The notes below the pieces were generated by a model, which was given only the letters and a program-made list of their open reading frames with translations, searched no databases and was not told the DNA's origin. DNA of 64,000 nucleotides from Cognatishimia activa (GTDB taxonomy: Bacteria > Pseudomonadota > Alphaproteobacteria > Rhodobacterales > Rhodobacteraceae), in NCBI RefSeq assembly GCF_026016445.1, contig NZ_CP096147.1, forward strand, positions 780,501 to 844,500, written 5' to 3'. Made by a program: the position numbers and the translations under genes. Below are positions 1 through 9,299 of the stretch, piece by piece; positions within the stretch are counted from its first letter, which is position 1; each line of letters starts with the position of its first letter.

Positions 1-1
1 C

Positions 2-1558
2 GAGGCCGGTCGCAACACGATGATCGCCGGGCTCTGTGAAAGCCCACTGACCTTCCAGGCGATCACAATCTGGCGTGACGAACTTCTGTCTGAAGACATT
101 CTTTTGCGCGATGTCATCGATCTGGAAACCACCTTTGGTGACCAGATGGGCGACGATGACGAGGAAGAAAGCGTGACCAGCACCGCCGGTGCCGCCGCGC
201 CTGAAAAGAAAGAAAAGGCGCAGGAACTCGACGCTGATGGCAACCCAATTGCCAATGATGACGAAGATGATGACGATGATCAGGCAAACCTGTCGCTTGC
301 GGCGATGGAAGCAGCGCTGAAGCCTCGCGTTCTGGAAATGCTGGATCGCATCGCAGAAGACTACGCTGAACTGTCAGAAATGCAGGACAGCCGGATTTCT
401 GCGACTTTGAACGAAGATGATACCTTCTCTTCCAAAGAAGAAGACAAATATCAGAAACTGCGCTCTGAGATCGTGGAACTGGTGAACGAACTTCACCTGC
501 ACAACAACCGTATCGAAGCGCTGATCGACCAGCTCTACGGTATCAACCGTCGTATCATGTCCATCGACAGCTCCATGGTGAAACTGGCTGACCAAGCCCG
601 CATCAACCGCCGTGAATTCATTGACGCTTACCGTGGTCGCGAACTTGATCCAACTTGGCTTGAAGACATGTCCCAAAAGCCGGGTCGTGGCTGGCAGATG
701 TTCATGGAACGCTCTGTCGATAAAGTCGAAGAACTGCGCGGTGATATGGCGCAAGTGGGTCAATACGTCGGCCTTGATATCCCTGAATTCCGCCGCATTG
801 TGCAGCAGGTTCAGAAGGGTGAAAAAGAAGCCCGTCAGGCGAAGAAAGAGATGGTCGAGGCAAACCTGCGTCTCGTGATTTCCATCGCCAAAAAGTACAC
901 GAACCGTGGCCTGCAATTCCTTGATCTTATTCAAGAAGGTAATATTGGCCTGATGAAGGCCGTGGACAAGTTTGAATACCGTCGTGGCTATAAATTCTCC
1001 ACCTATGCAACATGGTGGATCCGTCAGGCAATCACACGTTCGATTGCAGACCAGGCACGTACCATCCGTATCCCAGTGCACATGATCGAGACGATCAACA
1101 AGTTGGTGCGTACCGGTCGCCAGATGCTGCATGAAATCGGTCGCGAGCCGACACCTGAAGAACTGGCTGACAAGCTGCAGATGCCGCTTGAGAAGGTCCG
1201 TAAGGTGATGAAGATCGCCAAAGAGCCGATCTCTCTGGAAACACCAATTGGTGATGAGGAAGATTCACAGCTCGGCGATTTCATCGAGGATAAAAACGCG
1301 GTTCTGCCACTGGATTCCGCAATTCAGGAAAACCTGAAAGAAACCACGACTCGCGTCCTCGCCTCTCTGACGCCACGCGAAGAACGTGTTCTTCGGATGC
1401 GTTTTGGTATTGGTATGAACACCGACCACACTCTGGAAGAGGTTGGTCAGCAATTCAGCGTGACCCGTGAACGGATCCGTCAGATCGAAGCGAAAGCACT
1501 GCGGAAGCTGAAGCACCCAAGCCGCAGCCGCAAGCTGCGCAGCTTCCTAGATCAATAA
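2..1558 (+). CDS. rpoD: RNA polymerase primary sigma factor RpoD (sigma-70), 5' end missing
   Basis: This is the housekeeping sigma factor that directs core RNA polymerase to vegetative promoters. The frame is open from base 2 to the TAA at 1556-1558, giving 518 residues, so the start lies outside the window; the first in-window ATG (base 20) is internal. An acidic, low-complexity stretch rich in D/E (roughly residues 45-95) is the non-conserved spacer of primary sigmas. Region 2 is unmistakable ([43 protein letters not shown]), followed by regions 3 and 4 ([20 protein letters not shown] helix-turn-helix, then KLRSFLD at the end). Regions 1.1 and most of 1.2 are not fully visible. A strong hairpin terminator follows directly, so this is the last gene of its unit. 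Identity is essentially certain. Confidence 0.98.
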   Translation, partial: EAGRNTMIAGLCESPLTFQAITIWRDELLSEDILLRDVIDLETTFGDQMGDDDEEESVTSTAGAAAPEKKEKAQELDADGNPIANDDEDDDDDQANLSLAAMEAALKPRVLEMLDRIAEDYAELSEMQDSRISATLNEDDTFSSKEEDKYQKLRSEIVELVNELHLHNNRIEALIDQLYGINRRIMSIDSSMVKLADQARINRREFIDAYRGRELDPTWLEDMSQKPGRGWQMFMERSVDKVEELRGDMAQVGQYVGLDIPEFRRIVQQVQKGEKEARQAKKEMVEANLRLVISIAKKYTNRGLQFLDLIQEGNIGLMKAVDKFEYRRGYKFSTYATWWIRQAITRSIADQARTIRIPVHMIETINKLVRTGRQMLHEIGREPTPEELADKLQMPLEKVRKVMKIAKEPISLETPIGDEEDSQLGDFIEDKNAVLPLDSAIQENLKETTTRVLASLTPREERVLRMRFGIGMNTDHTLEEVGQQFSVTRERIRQIEAKALRKLKHPSRSRKLRSFLDQ

Positions 1559-1565
1559 TTCAGTG

Positions 1566-1593
1566 CGCCTCCGAGGAAACTCGGGGGCGTTTT
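1566..1593 (+). terminator. Rho-independent terminator of rpoD
   Basis: A 10-bp stem (CGCCTCCGAG pairing with CTCGGGGGCG, one G:U pair) is closed by a GAAA tetraloop and followed by TTTTCTTCTTT. It starts 8 bases after the rpoD stop codon. Confidence 0.93.
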
Positions 1594-1614
1594 CTTCTTT
1601 GGAAGGATACCCCT

Positions 1615-1881
1615 ATGTCTTTGCTCAAGAAACTTTTTGGTGGCTCTGGCCCTAAAGCGCCAGAACCTGAATCTCATCAGGGGTTTCTCATCTTTCCGGA
1701 TTCCCAGGCCGAAGGTGGGAATTACCGCCTTGGTGCACGGATTGAAAAGGAAATTGGTGGTGAGCTGAAAACCCACCTTTTGATCCGGGCGGATACCTTC
1801 AATACTGCGGATGCGGCGAATGAAGCTGCAGTTCGAAAGGCAAAGCTGCTAATAGATCAGATGGGCGAGCGTCTGTTCTAA
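1615..1881 (+). CDS. HlyU-family small protein
   Basis: An 88-residue protein matching the short alphaproteobacterial HlyU family (PF10115). Visible hallmarks are a basic N-terminus (MSLLKKLFGG), a Pro/Glu linker, then the core with GFLIFP, GGNYRLGARIEKEIGGELKT, HLLIRADTF and a C-terminal helix ending MGERLF. Family members are annotated as transcriptional regulators by distant similarity to Vibrio HlyU, but the alphaproteobacterial forms have no established target, so a regulatory role here is only inference. The start at 1615 has a GGAAGG ribosome-binding site 8-9 bases upstream. The gene stands alone between the rpoD terminator and an SRPBCC gene. Confidence 0.82.
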   Translation: MSLLKKLFGGSGPKAPEPESHQGFLIFPDSQAEGGNYRLGARIEKEIGGELKTHLLIRADTFNTADAANEAAVRKAKLLIDQMGERLF

Positions 1882-1975
1882 ACAGCTTACTTCAATTGCA
1901 TTGTTGTGAATTTTCATGCGCGTTATTCGGGCATCGTGTTAACGTGCCTTAGTTTCAGTTTATTAGGGTAGTGAT

Positions 1976-2506
1976 ATGAAAATACTCAAATGGATTTTCG
2001 GCATCGTTGTCGTGTTGGCCATCGCGCTCGTTGCGATTGCATATTTGCTTCCGCGTGAGGTCTCTGTCGCACGCTCGATCGAAATCAATGCCCCAGCTTC
2101 AGATATTTTTCCTCATTTCAACAATTTAAGCGCAACCGAAGCTTGGTCGCCTTGGCTAGATCGCGATCCAGATGTGAAACTCGCCTATAATGAAATCGCT
2201 GAGGGGGCTGGTGCCTCGATGACCTGGGCTTCTGATAATCCGCAGGTCGGGAACAGAACTCAAGAAATAACCGAGAGTGTCGAAAACACACGCGTCGTCA
2301 CAGCGCTCGACTTCGGTCCGCAGGGGACTGCGATTGCGACCTTTGAACTGGCTGAGGCGAATGGCGTGACCAATGTCACCTGGGGCTTTGACACCGATTT
2401 GGGCATGAACCCAATGGCGCGATGGTTTGGTCTTGTGATGGATGACATGCTGGGGCCGGACTACGAAAAAGGCCTCTCCAACCTGAAGGCGCTTGTTGAA
2501 AGCTAA
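1976..2506 (+). CDS. SRPBCC (polyketide cyclase/START-like) family protein with N-terminal membrane anchor
   Basis: A 176-residue protein with one N-terminal hydrophobic segment (about residues 4-25) followed by an SRPBCC fold: SVARSIEINAPASDIFPHF at the start of the domain, then WSPWLDRDP and a C-terminal amphipathic helix MLGPDYEKGLSNLKALVE. These proteins form a deep hydrophobic pocket that binds small lipophilic ligands; the ligand is unknown. The membrane segment implies the domain sits at the periplasmic face. The TAA stop overlaps the ATG of the next gene by one base (TAATG), suggesting co-translation with yjbQ, although the two families have no known functional link. Confidence 0.75.
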   Translation: MKILKWIFGIVVVLAIALVAIAYLLPREVSVARSIEINAPASDIFPHFNNLSATEAWSPWLDRDPDVKLAYNEIAEGAGASMTWASDNPQVGNRTQEITESVENTRVVTALDFGPQGTAIATFELAEANGVTNVTWGFDTDLGMNPMARWFGLVMDDMLGPDYEKGLSNLKALVES

Positions 2507-2925
2507 TGTCGCAGCGGGTCTTTCACCTCTCAACATCCGGGCAGGGGCTCTATGAGTTTACCCGCCCGGTGACGCAATGGATTACTGATGGACAGGTAGA
2601 ACAGGGACTTCTAACGCTCTTCTTGCGACATACCTCTTGCTCTCTCCTCATTCAGGAAAACGCTGATCCTGAGGTGCAAACAGACCTTCGAAATTTCTTC
2701 CATAGTTTGGTGCCACCGTCAACGGACCCTTCGATGTCTTACCTAACGCATACTTATGAGGGCCCCGATGATATGCCGGCCCATATCAAAGCCGCGATGA
2801 TGCCGGTCAGCTTGAACATTCCAATTTCAAATGGGCGGCTCGTGCTTGGTACATGGCAGGGTATCTATCTGTTTGAGCACAGAAATGCGCCGCATGACCG
2901 ACAGGTTGTGGCCCATATTAGCTGA
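2506..2925 (+). CDS. yjbQ: YjbQ-family protein (UPF0047; secondary thiamine-phosphate synthase-like)
   Basis: A 139-residue member of the UPF0047/YjbQ family (PF01894). Diagnostic segments are GLLTLFLRHTSCSLLIQENA, the D-rich loop after it, YLTHTYEGPDDMPAHIKA, and near the end GRLVLGTWQGIYLFEHR. Escherichia coli YjbQ has weak thiamine phosphate synthase activity, hence the usual product name; the true physiological role of the family is not settled. The length is normal and the conserved H, N and E positions are present. It is translationally coupled to the upstream SRPBCC gene. Confidence 0.9.
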   Translation: MSQRVFHLSTSGQGLYEFTRPVTQWITDGQVEQGLLTLFLRHTSCSLLIQENADPEVQTDLRNFFHSLVPPSTDPSMSYLTHTYEGPDDMPAHIKAAMMPVSLNIPISNGRLVLGTWQGIYLFEHRNAPHDRQVVAHIS

Positions 2926-2992
2926 ATTCAACGCTTTATCTAGCGGAAGCATTTCCCCTCTACCCAAACTCTAGCGTTCGCCCTATAGTGGC

Positions 2993-3001
2993 TGTGGATA
3001 A
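2993..3001 (-). promoter_or_regulatory. Perfect DnaA-box sequence upstream of nrdR
   Basis: TGTGGATAA on the plus strand is the exact complement of the consensus DnaA box TTATCCACA. It lies 50 bases before the nrdR start in a 125-bp intergenic region. DnaA control of ribonucleotide reductase genes is known in other bacteria; control of nrdR here is inference, and a single 9-mer can occur by chance. Confidence 0.45.
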
Positions 3002-3050
3002 CTTTGGGATCAGCCCAATAACCTAGGCAAAAAGACTGTGGGGGACCGTC

Positions 3051-3518
3051 ATGCGCTGTCCGTTTTGCGGAAATATCGATACTCAGGTGAAAGATTCCCG
3101 CCCGGCGGAGGATCATGTTTCGATCCGGCGTCGTCGGTTCTGCCCATCCTGCGGCGGACGCTTCACAACCTATGAACGCGTTCAGCTGCGTGATCTGGTG
3201 GTGGTGAAATCAACGGGACGCCGAGAGGACTTTGATCGCGACAAGCTGGAGCGGTCTATTCGTATCTCCATGCAGAAACGCCCAGTGGAACCAGAACGCA
3301 TTGATCAGATGATCTCTGGCATTGTGCGGCGCCTGGAAAGCATGGGTGAGACGGATATTCAGTCAAAGCAAATCGGTGAGATCGTGATGGAGGCCTTGGC
3401 CCGCATCGACACCGTTGCCTATGTGCGCTTTGCCAGTGTGTATAAGAATTTCCAAGCCGCAGACGACTTTGACAAGTTCGTCTCTGAGCTAAGGCCGAAC
3501 ATAAAGCCGGAAGAGTGA
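3051..3518 (+). CDS. nrdR: Transcriptional repressor NrdR
   Basis: NrdR represses ribonucleotide reductase genes when dATP is plentiful. The 155-residue length is standard. An N-terminal zinc ribbon is visible (MRCPFCG with the second pair FCPSCGGRF; Cys3, Cys6, Cys31, Cys34), followed by an ATP-cone domain from about residue 47 ([20 protein letters not shown]) to [11 protein letters not shown]. The gene overlaps the next start by four bases (GTGA), forming the nrdR-ribD pair common in Proteobacteria. A perfect DnaA-box 9-mer lies 50 bases upstream. Confidence 0.97.
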   Translation: MRCPFCGNIDTQVKDSRPAEDHVSIRRRRFCPSCGGRFTTYERVQLRDLVVVKSTGRREDFDRDKLERSIRISMQKRPVEPERIDQMISGIVRRLESMGETDIQSKQIGEIVMEALARIDTVAYVRFASVYKNFQAADDFDKFVSELRPNIKPEE

Positions 3519-4612
3519 CCCAGACAGACCAACGATTTATGGCGCTCGCCCTAGGATTAGGGCGGCGTGGGCAAGGGCGAACATGGCCTAACCCTGCGGT
3601 GGGCTGCGTGATCGTGAAAGAGGGTCGGATTGTTGGTCGTGGTTGGACACAACCGGGCGGACGACCGCATGCAGAACCCATCGCTTTGGCGCAGGCCGGA
3701 ATGGCTGCAAAAGGCGCAACCGCTTACGTCACTCTGGAACCCTGTTCCCATCATGGCAAAACACCTCCTTGCGCGGAAGCTCTGATCAATGCGCAAGTGG
3801 CGCGCGTTGTTGTCGCCGTTGAAGACAGTGACGGGCGCGTGTCTGGACGTGGCTTCAAGATGCTGCAGGATGCTGGCATCGAGGTCACGCAGGGCGTCTT
3901 GGCCGATGAAGCTGCGCGTGATCTGCAGGGGTTCTTCCTGAAGACAGAGCAGGGCCGACCCTTTGTAACCCTAAAACTCGCCCTGACGTTGGATGGGCGC
4001 ATCGCCACCGCCACAGGTGAGAGCCAATGGATCACCGGACCAGAAGCGCGGCGTGATGTGCATATGATGCGCGCGCGCCATGATGCTGTGATGGTGGGTG
4101 GTGGCACCGCGCGGGCGGATGATCCGTCTTTGACCGTGCGTGATCTTGGGATTGATGATCAACCTGTACGCGTGGTTGTGTCGCGCCGTCTTGATCTGCC
4201 GTTGATGAGCAACCTTGCCCGAACAGCCAAAGATATCCCGGTTTGGCTCGCACATGGTGCTGATGCCGATCATGAGCTGGTTCGCACGTGGGAAGGCATT
4301 GGCGCAGAGCTGATGCCCTGTGATCTTGAAGGCGCGCATCTGTCGCCGAACTCCATCCTGCAATCGCTGGGAAGCAGGGGGCTGACTCGCGTGTTTTGTG
4401 AAGGTGGCGGCGCCTTGGCGGCCTCTTTGCTGACCGCTGATCTTGTGGATGAGTTGGTGGTGTTCAGCGCTGGCAAAGTGATTGGCGCGGAAGGCTATCC
4501 AGGTGTTGGTGCCATGGGCGTAGAGCGTCTGGGCGCGGCACCGCAGTTCGATTTGGTGGAACAGAGGGCTGTCGGAGCCGACGTCAAAATGGTTTGGCGT
4601 CGTCCTACCTAG
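3515..4612 (+). CDS. ribD: Bifunctional pyrimidine deaminase/reductase RibD
   Basis: RibD performs the second and third steps of riboflavin synthesis, deaminating and then reducing the pyrimidine intermediate with NADPH. The N-terminal deaminase (about residues 1-145) has the zinc motif HAEP and [11 protein letters not shown]; the reductase domain begins near [20 protein letters not shown] and includes ESQWITG and the glycine-rich [13 protein letters not shown]. The start is a GTG overlapping the nrdR stop (GTGA). Its TAG stop shares the palindrome CTAG with the TAG stop of the convergent kpsC, with no terminator between them. The remaining riboflavin genes resume beyond the capsule block at 9300. 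Confidence 0.96.
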   Translation: MTQTDQRFMALALGLGRRGQGRTWPNPAVGCVIVKEGRIVGRGWTQPGGRPHAEPIALAQAGMAAKGATAYVTLEPCSHHGKTPPCAEALINAQVARVVVAVEDSDGRVSGRGFKMLQDAGIEVTQGVLADEAARDLQGFFLKTEQGRPFVTLKLALTLDGRIATATGESQWITGPEARRDVHMMRARHDAVMVGGGTARADDPSLTVRDLGIDDQPVRVVVSRRLDLPLMSNLARTAKDIPVWLAHGADADHELVRTWEGIGAELMPCDLEGAHLSPNSILQSLGSRGLTRVFCEGGGALAASLLTADLVDELVVFSAGKVIGAEGYPGVGAMGVERLGAAPQFDLVEQRAVGADVKMVWRRPT

Positions 4613-6609
4613 CGCCAGAGCCCACTTTGGCTGGCCAACAAGCCTTGTGCCTTTGACAGCAGACGATTGCTCAGTCCTGGACGCGGTAAGCGTCCTTTCG
4701 ACAGACGTTCCATCGCTACTTCCACCGAGCAGGGCAAACCTGTTACAGGGTCAAAGTAACGTGGCGCATCAATGAGAGCAGCATGCACAAGTCCATTGAG
4801 CGTGAGACGCGCTTGTCGGCGCACTGGCGTCTTTCCAAGATCGGTCGTAAGCCCCCAACCAGCATAGAAGGGTGCACCAAAAGTTGTGACCTTACAGCCT
4901 CGAATGAGAGCTTCAAATCCAGTCAGTGACGTCATTGTCCAAACTTCCGATACCTGACCCAATAGCCAAGCCATATCAACGTCTTGCAGGACCATGTCCG
5001 CTATCAGGTCAGCATCTTCAACAACACCTTCACGTAGGCCTGCGACCACGTCAGGGTGGGGCTTATAGATAATTGTCGCTTCGGGGTTTGAGGCACGAAC
5101 CGCCTGCACAAGCGCGCGATTGGTTGCGATATCATCCGTTCCGCGGAGAATAGATGCGTCGTCTTCAACCTGTCCCGGGACAAGGATCAGTGGGCCATCC
5201 GGCAGGTCAGGGTGTCCTCCACCTAGATTATATTTGCTGAGGCCAAGCGTATTGAGCTTTTCGATGAGCTTTTGTGCCCGCAGATCTTGGTCAGGCCGAA
5301 GCTCAGACCGTTTCACGATCCAGTTTTCGACGTCGCTTGCGCGAGCAGGATCGTAATAAATCCCAGTGGCATCGCAGATCAGTGAAAGCGGGGGGACTAG
5401 TTCCGCCCCCAAACCACGTGATCGAAGAAACCCGTCTTCCACGCGCGTCGTTTCAGACGGCCCATCTTTTATGCCCCATGTCAGGGCAGGGGCGTCAGAA
5501 GCGCTGTCAAATGTCATTCGCTTATGCTGGCCAAAGAACTTTTGGAAATGCTTGCGTTTCCAGAGCCGAATGCCGTGGCCGTTCCAGCCCCGGTGATCTT
5601 CTCGCCAAGACCGGGCCTGTGCTTCAAGCTGGCCAATCACGTCTTCCAACTCGCACAACGCATCTCGATAGGGGTCATACCAGCGCGTATAAAGCATCAT
5701 GGTTGCTGCGAAGAGCTGAGAGCGTGTCAGCTGCCGATGGCGACGCGGCACTGGGCGCTCATCATTAGTGAGCCCCCAGCCAGTGTAGAATGGCTGACCA
5801 AATATGCGCGGTTTGTGACCAGCATAGATTGCCTCAAAGCCTAATTGAGAAGAGATTGTGTAGACGCCGACAGCGCCCTCAAACAGGACCCAAGGGCTGA
5901 TTGGAGTATCCCAGAGTGAAATCCGCTCGTTGCAGTCTTTTTCTGAAAAGTACCCAGGGCGAATGCCTTCTAGCGTTTCTGGGTGGGTTTTGATCAAAAC
6001 CCGCGCGCCGGGATGTTCTTCCTGCGCCATCACAAGCATTTCTTGAAAATGCGCATCGCCTGCGCCACTGGCCGTGACAGAGGCATCCCCCCGTAGCTGA
6101 TCCACAACCAGCACATAGCCTGGATCCGGGGCAGGGACGTCAACTGGCACCGCTGCGTATTTGGTGAGATGCGCGTCTTTGATACGGGCAATACAGCCGC
6201 GCGCGCGATTTAGCAGCGCCGCGTCATCAAGAGGGTGCGTTGCAAGGAGTGTTTCGAGTTCAGACGGGGTGCTTGGATCAAAATGCACCCCATTGCGATC
6301 TAAGAACAACCCAACCGGCGGTTCTCCCTTTGCACCGGGAAAGAGGCTGCGCAGAAAGGCATCTTCGACCCGAAGAATATCGACCTCTTTTTGGGCAGCG
6401 ATTTTCTCACCACGGTGAGCGGTTGGGCTTTGTCCCCAGATACCAACCAAATCCTCCGATCCGGGCAACCCAAGACTGATTTGATATCCCGACAGGGACA
6501 GAATACGACGCAGGCGCTTTTGCGTCAGAAAGCCACCACTATAAACAAAAAGCCGCCGGGGAGAGGTCTCCCCGGCGGTATCTTGGTTCATCTCAGGATA
6601 GGCGAGCAT
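4609..6609 (-). CDS. kpsC: Capsule polysaccharide protein KpsC/LipA family (dual beta-Kdo transferase)
   Basis: KpsC extends the poly-Kdo linker that joins group 2 capsules to phosphatidylglycerol. The 666-residue length fits the family (E. coli KpsC is about 675) and two copies of the Capsule_synth (PF05159) module are visible: the first has VEDAFLRSLFPGA, LIKTHPE and FYTGWGLTNDERP, the second VEDGFLRSRGLGAELVPPLS, IIYKPHPDV and FYAGWGLTTDLGKTPV. The open frame extends upstream to 6684, but ATG at 6609 (MLAYPEMNQD) overlaps the upstream stop as TAATG and gives the expected length; MNQD at 6591 is a second possibility. It acts at the cytoplasmic face of the inner membrane, with KpsS. Confidence 0.92.
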   Translation of the reverse strand: MLAYPEMNQDTAGETSPRRLFVYSGGFLTQKRLRRILSLSGYQISLGLPGSEDLVGIWGQSPTAHRGEKIAAQKEVDILRVEDAFLRSLFPGAKGEPPVGLFLDRNGVHFDPSTPSELETLLATHPLDDAALLNRARGCIARIKDAHLTKYAAVPVDVPAPDPGYVLVVDQLRGDASVTASGAGDAHFQEMLVMAQEEHPGARVLIKTHPETLEGIRPGYFSEKDCNERISLWDTPISPWVLFEGAVGVYTISSQLGFEAIYAGHKPRIFGQPFYTGWGLTNDERPVPRRHRQLTRSQLFAATMMLYTRWYDPYRDALCELEDVIGQLEAQARSWREDHRGWNGHGIRLWKRKHFQKFFGQHKRMTFDSASDAPALTWGIKDGPSETTRVEDGFLRSRGLGAELVPPLSLICDATGIYYDPARASDVENWIVKRSELRPDQDLRAQKLIEKLNTLGLSKYNLGGGHPDLPDGPLILVPGQVEDDASILRGTDDIATNRALVQAVRASNPEATIIYKPHPDVVAGLREGVVEDADLIADMVLQDVDMAWLLGQVSEVWTMTSLTGFEALIRGCKVTTFGAPFYAGWGLTTDLGKTPVRRQARLTLNGLVHAALIDAPRYFDPVTGLPCSVEVAMERLSKGRLPRPGLSNRLLSKAQGLLASQSGLWR

Positions 6610-7742
6610 TAGCCGCCTGCGAGTGTCTGAAGCGAACTTACAGATGTCGCAGAGCCAGTGATTGACGAAATGGTTTTGTCCCAAGTGGTGAACGGAGCCT
6701 CGGTAACATAAAGTGTATCACCGTCGCGAACCACAAAGTCGCGCGCCATGAACATGCCATTTGGTTCTGTCAAATCAAGCACATAGACCATGCGCTGCGC
6801 ACCGATCAGGTCATCACGACCCAGAACTTGGTTTGCGATTTCACCCGGTTCGTTGCGGAAGATAAAGACGCCTTTCGGGTCTGCCGCAGCAGAGTTCAAC
6901 CCGCCGACCTGCGCAATCGCTTCGATGGCAGATAAGTTTTGAGAGTCAAAGGTCACACGGCTTTGAGTGCCGGTTGCACCCAGGGCTGTAAAGGCACGTG
7001 TGTCGGCCTCAACCAGAATGCGGTCTCCTCCACGCAGGGCAATATCGAGATGCGGATTGTCATAGAGATCTTGGAACCAGATCTTGCCCGTATGGCCTTT
7101 ACGCAGAACAGTCACCTGCGCGATTTCAGGTTCGATGGTCACGCCGCCGGATTGCGCCAGCATTGCCGCCAAGGTGCGGGTCGGACGTTCGATTGGGTAG
7201 ACACCCTGCGCGCCAACAACACCTACGATTGAAACTGTTGCACCGTCACCTGAGGCGCGGCGGACTTCAACCTGTGGATCAGGGGTTTGGTCTTCCAGTT
7301 TGCTGACGATCACGCGTCGGATGGCTTCTGGTGTATTGCCTGCTGCACGGATGCGGCCTGCATAGGGCACAAAGATAAAGCCCGAACCGTCAACCTGAAC
7401 CTCTTCCAAAACTGCGGCGACCTGACCTTCTGGGCCAAGCAATGGTTTATCAACGTTTTCCCAAATGGTCAGGGAAAGCACATCGCCCGGACGGATGGTG
7501 TCCGACCCCAGAGTTCCAGCGTTCTTAAAGGCGTTGGAGAAGCCAAGTGCTGAAGTCACAGCGGTTGCTCGTGTTACGCGGTCGTTCACTGAAACGACAA
7601 AAGCATCGCCCTGTTTCTGAACAGAGCCAGCAAAGATCTCACGTTTGTTCGGGCCCGGACGTGGCAAGCCACATGACGATACAACGGCCAAAGCCGCAAT
7701 AAGGGCAATACCCTTCGCCCAGCGGGAAGTTTGGGGTTTCAC
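6609..7742 (-). CDS. Outer-membrane polysaccharide export lipoprotein (Wza/KpsD-like)
   Basis: This 377-residue lipoprotein forms the outer-membrane channel for capsule. The N-terminus is a lipoprotein signal ending in a lipobox (VVSSC, Cys about residue 24). A Poly_export/SLBB architecture follows: IRPGDVLSLTIWENV, the segment GFIFVPYAGRIRAAG, two SLBB-like repeats (VSIVGVVGAQGVYPI with LAQSGGV, later SAIEAIAQVGGLN) and FVVRDGDTLYVTEAPF near the end. The start is GTG, with AGGAGA upstream. Domain layout and length are closer to Wza than to the larger E. coli KpsD, so no symbol is given. The inner-membrane exporter genes (kpsM, kpsT, kpsE types) are not in the window. Confidence 0.9.
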   Translation of the reverse strand: MKPQTSRWAKGIALIAALAVVSSCGLPRPGPNKREIFAGSVQKQGDAFVVSVNDRVTRATAVTSALGFSNAFKNAGTLGSDTIRPGDVLSLTIWENVDKPLLGPEGQVAAVLEEVQVDGSGFIFVPYAGRIRAAGNTPEAIRRVIVSKLEDQTPDPQVEVRRASGDGATVSIVGVVGAQGVYPIERPTRTLAAMLAQSGGVTIEPEIAQVTVLRKGHTGKIWFQDLYDNPHLDIALRGGDRILVEADTRAFTALGATGTQSRVTFDSQNLSAIEAIAQVGGLNSAAADPKGVFIFRNEPGEIANQVLGRDDLIGAQRMVYVLDLTEPNGMFMARDFVVRDGDTLYVTEAPFTTWDKTISSITGSATSVSSLQTLAGG

Positions 7743-7838
7743 TGCACGGTCTCCTCGACCTATTTCTGCCTCAATTTATATTTTGACGCTAACTTACCTG
7801 AATCTGTGAATAAAATCCAGCACTAGACCTTGTGGTTC

Positions 7839-9143
7839 TTACGTCACCGCCCGCAACTGTTGCCTTGGGGCCGCTGTGCCGGAAGCCAGCGCTTCGTAAG
7901 GGTCTTCGGAAGACAGCATCATATCCACCACCTGGCGTAGGAGCTGCCGGCGTCCACGACGCGAGTAAAATCCGCCGGGCACTTGGCTCGTTTCCAGAAG
8001 GAAGCGGCGATATTCGCGATAGGCCATCATGTCAGGGCGAATGGCACCGGCAAAGAAGCGACGCAGAGATTGATTTGCGATGAATTCAGGCTGGTCATAA
8101 ACCGCCTTACCAAAAATCTTCAGCGGAATACCGCGCCACAGGACCTGCTGGCCAGCAGTTGAATTGACCGTCACTGCAGAGCGCGCGTCTTTGAGAAGCT
8201 GGGCGAGCTTACCGCCGCGCACAAAATGCACGCGATCAACAACTCCATGCTCTTTCGCGAGCTTTGCAATGGTTCGGCGCACCGGAACACGGCCGTCCTC
8301 AAGAGGGTGGGCTTTGATCACCAGATGATGGTGCTGCGGCGCACCTTCGGCAAAGTTTTCTATAACCAATTCAAGGAATTCTGCCATTGTGTTAAACGGA
8401 GAATGCATCTGAAAACTACTGTCGTGTTCAAGCTGAAGCAGCGCCAAATGATAAGGAAAGCCGCCGAAGCGCACGCGATGTGTTGCAATGCGTCGCTCTA
8501 GAGCATGTAAAGGCATGCGCAGCAACCTGCGCAAATAAAGTCGGAATTCCTGACGAACGTTTAACGCGCGGTGTGGTTTGAAATTTGCAAATCGTGCATT
8601 TCTGAACATGACAAACCAATGATAGAGCGCGCCATAAAAGACATGCTGTCGCATATCGCCCCAGTGGCTCGGCGGCATTGGGGGATCAAGATCAGAGCCT
8701 TCCAGGGCTTTCTGCATTTCAGGAATGGTCATATCCATTAAACGGGAATTGCCATTTGATCCGCCCCGCTCATAGGTCACCCAGAAGGGGCGCAGATATC
8801 CTTCTTCAAAGATATGGACTGTGATCCCGCGTGCTTTTGCGACTTCAACGGCTTTTTGGTGAATCCCACGCGTATCGCCATAGAGCACAATATCCGTAAT
8901 GTTTTTTTCTTCCAGTACGGCTTCATAGAAGTCAGGCCAAGCTGATTGCTTATCCTTGAAAGGCAGAAACGTTGATTTGTCTTTCCAGAAAAACGCATCA
9001 CCAGCGTTAAATCCCACACGCCAGCACTGTGCACCGGACCGCGCCAACATATTGGCCAGTCCTTGGAAAAAGGGACCATGCGGTCCCTGCAAAAAGAGAA
9101 AGACGCGATCCGCGCCGCCTGCCTGCAACATTCTTGTGCCCAT
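7839..9143 (-). CDS. kpsS: Capsule polysaccharide protein KpsS/LipB family (beta-Kdo transferase)
   Basis: KpsS adds the first Kdo of the capsule linker to the phosphatidylglycerol acceptor. The 434-residue protein has the family N-terminus (FLFLQGPHGPFFQGLANML, then VGFNAGDAFFWKD), a central FEEGYLRPFWVTYE segment, and the second half of a Capsule_synth domain with HHLVIKAHPLEDGR and TVNSTAGQQVLWRGIPLKIF. Start is ATG at 9143; a second ATG four codons in is possible. It is separated by 96 bases from the export lipoprotein gene and probably leads the three-gene capsule unit, transcribed away from ribE. A 16-bp perfect palindrome lies 56 bases upstream. Confidence 0.93.
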   Translation of the reverse strand: MGTRMLQAGGADRVFLFLQGPHGPFFQGLANMLARSGAQCWRVGFNAGDAFFWKDKSTFLPFKDKQSAWPDFYEAVLEEKNITDIVLYGDTRGIHQKAVEVAKARGITVHIFEEGYLRPFWVTYERGGSNGNSRLMDMTIPEMQKALEGSDLDPPMPPSHWGDMRQHVFYGALYHWFVMFRNARFANFKPHRALNVRQEFRLYLRRLLRMPLHALERRIATHRVRFGGFPYHLALLQLEHDSSFQMHSPFNTMAEFLELVIENFAEGAPQHHHLVIKAHPLEDGRVPVRRTIAKLAKEHGVVDRVHFVRGGKLAQLLKDARSAVTVNSTAGQQVLWRGIPLKIFGKAVYDQPEFIANQSLRRFFAGAIRPDMMAYREYRRFLLETSQVPGGFYSRRGRRQLLRQVVDMMLSSEDPYEALASGTAAPRQQLRAVT

Positions 9144-9198
9144 GCCGTTTTTGGCCGTCTGCCTTGTTTTGGCAGCTTATCATGCCGCCTTTTGAAGT

Positions 9199-9214
9199 GA
9201 GGTTAATTAACCTC
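9199..9214. promoter_or_regulatory. 16-bp perfect palindrome between kpsS and ribE (candidate operator)
   Basis: GAGGTTAATTAACCTC is fully self-complementary. It lies 56 bases upstream of the kpsS start and 86 bases upstream of ribE, the divergent promoter interval of the capsule and riboflavin units. A dyad of this length and position fits a dimeric repressor or activator site; the binding protein is unknown. Confidence 0.5.
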
Positions 9215-9299
9215 TGGGGCAAAAGTAAGGCGACTTGTCTATTTAAAGCCGGGGCGTTACCTGTGGAGCACGATTTAGATTTGGGCAACGAGGCCAGCT

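Noticed and set aside
374..1132. A 252-codon minus-strand frame inside rpoD
   Set aside because: Shadow of the sigma factor gene; composition is typical of reverse-complemented helical coding sequence.
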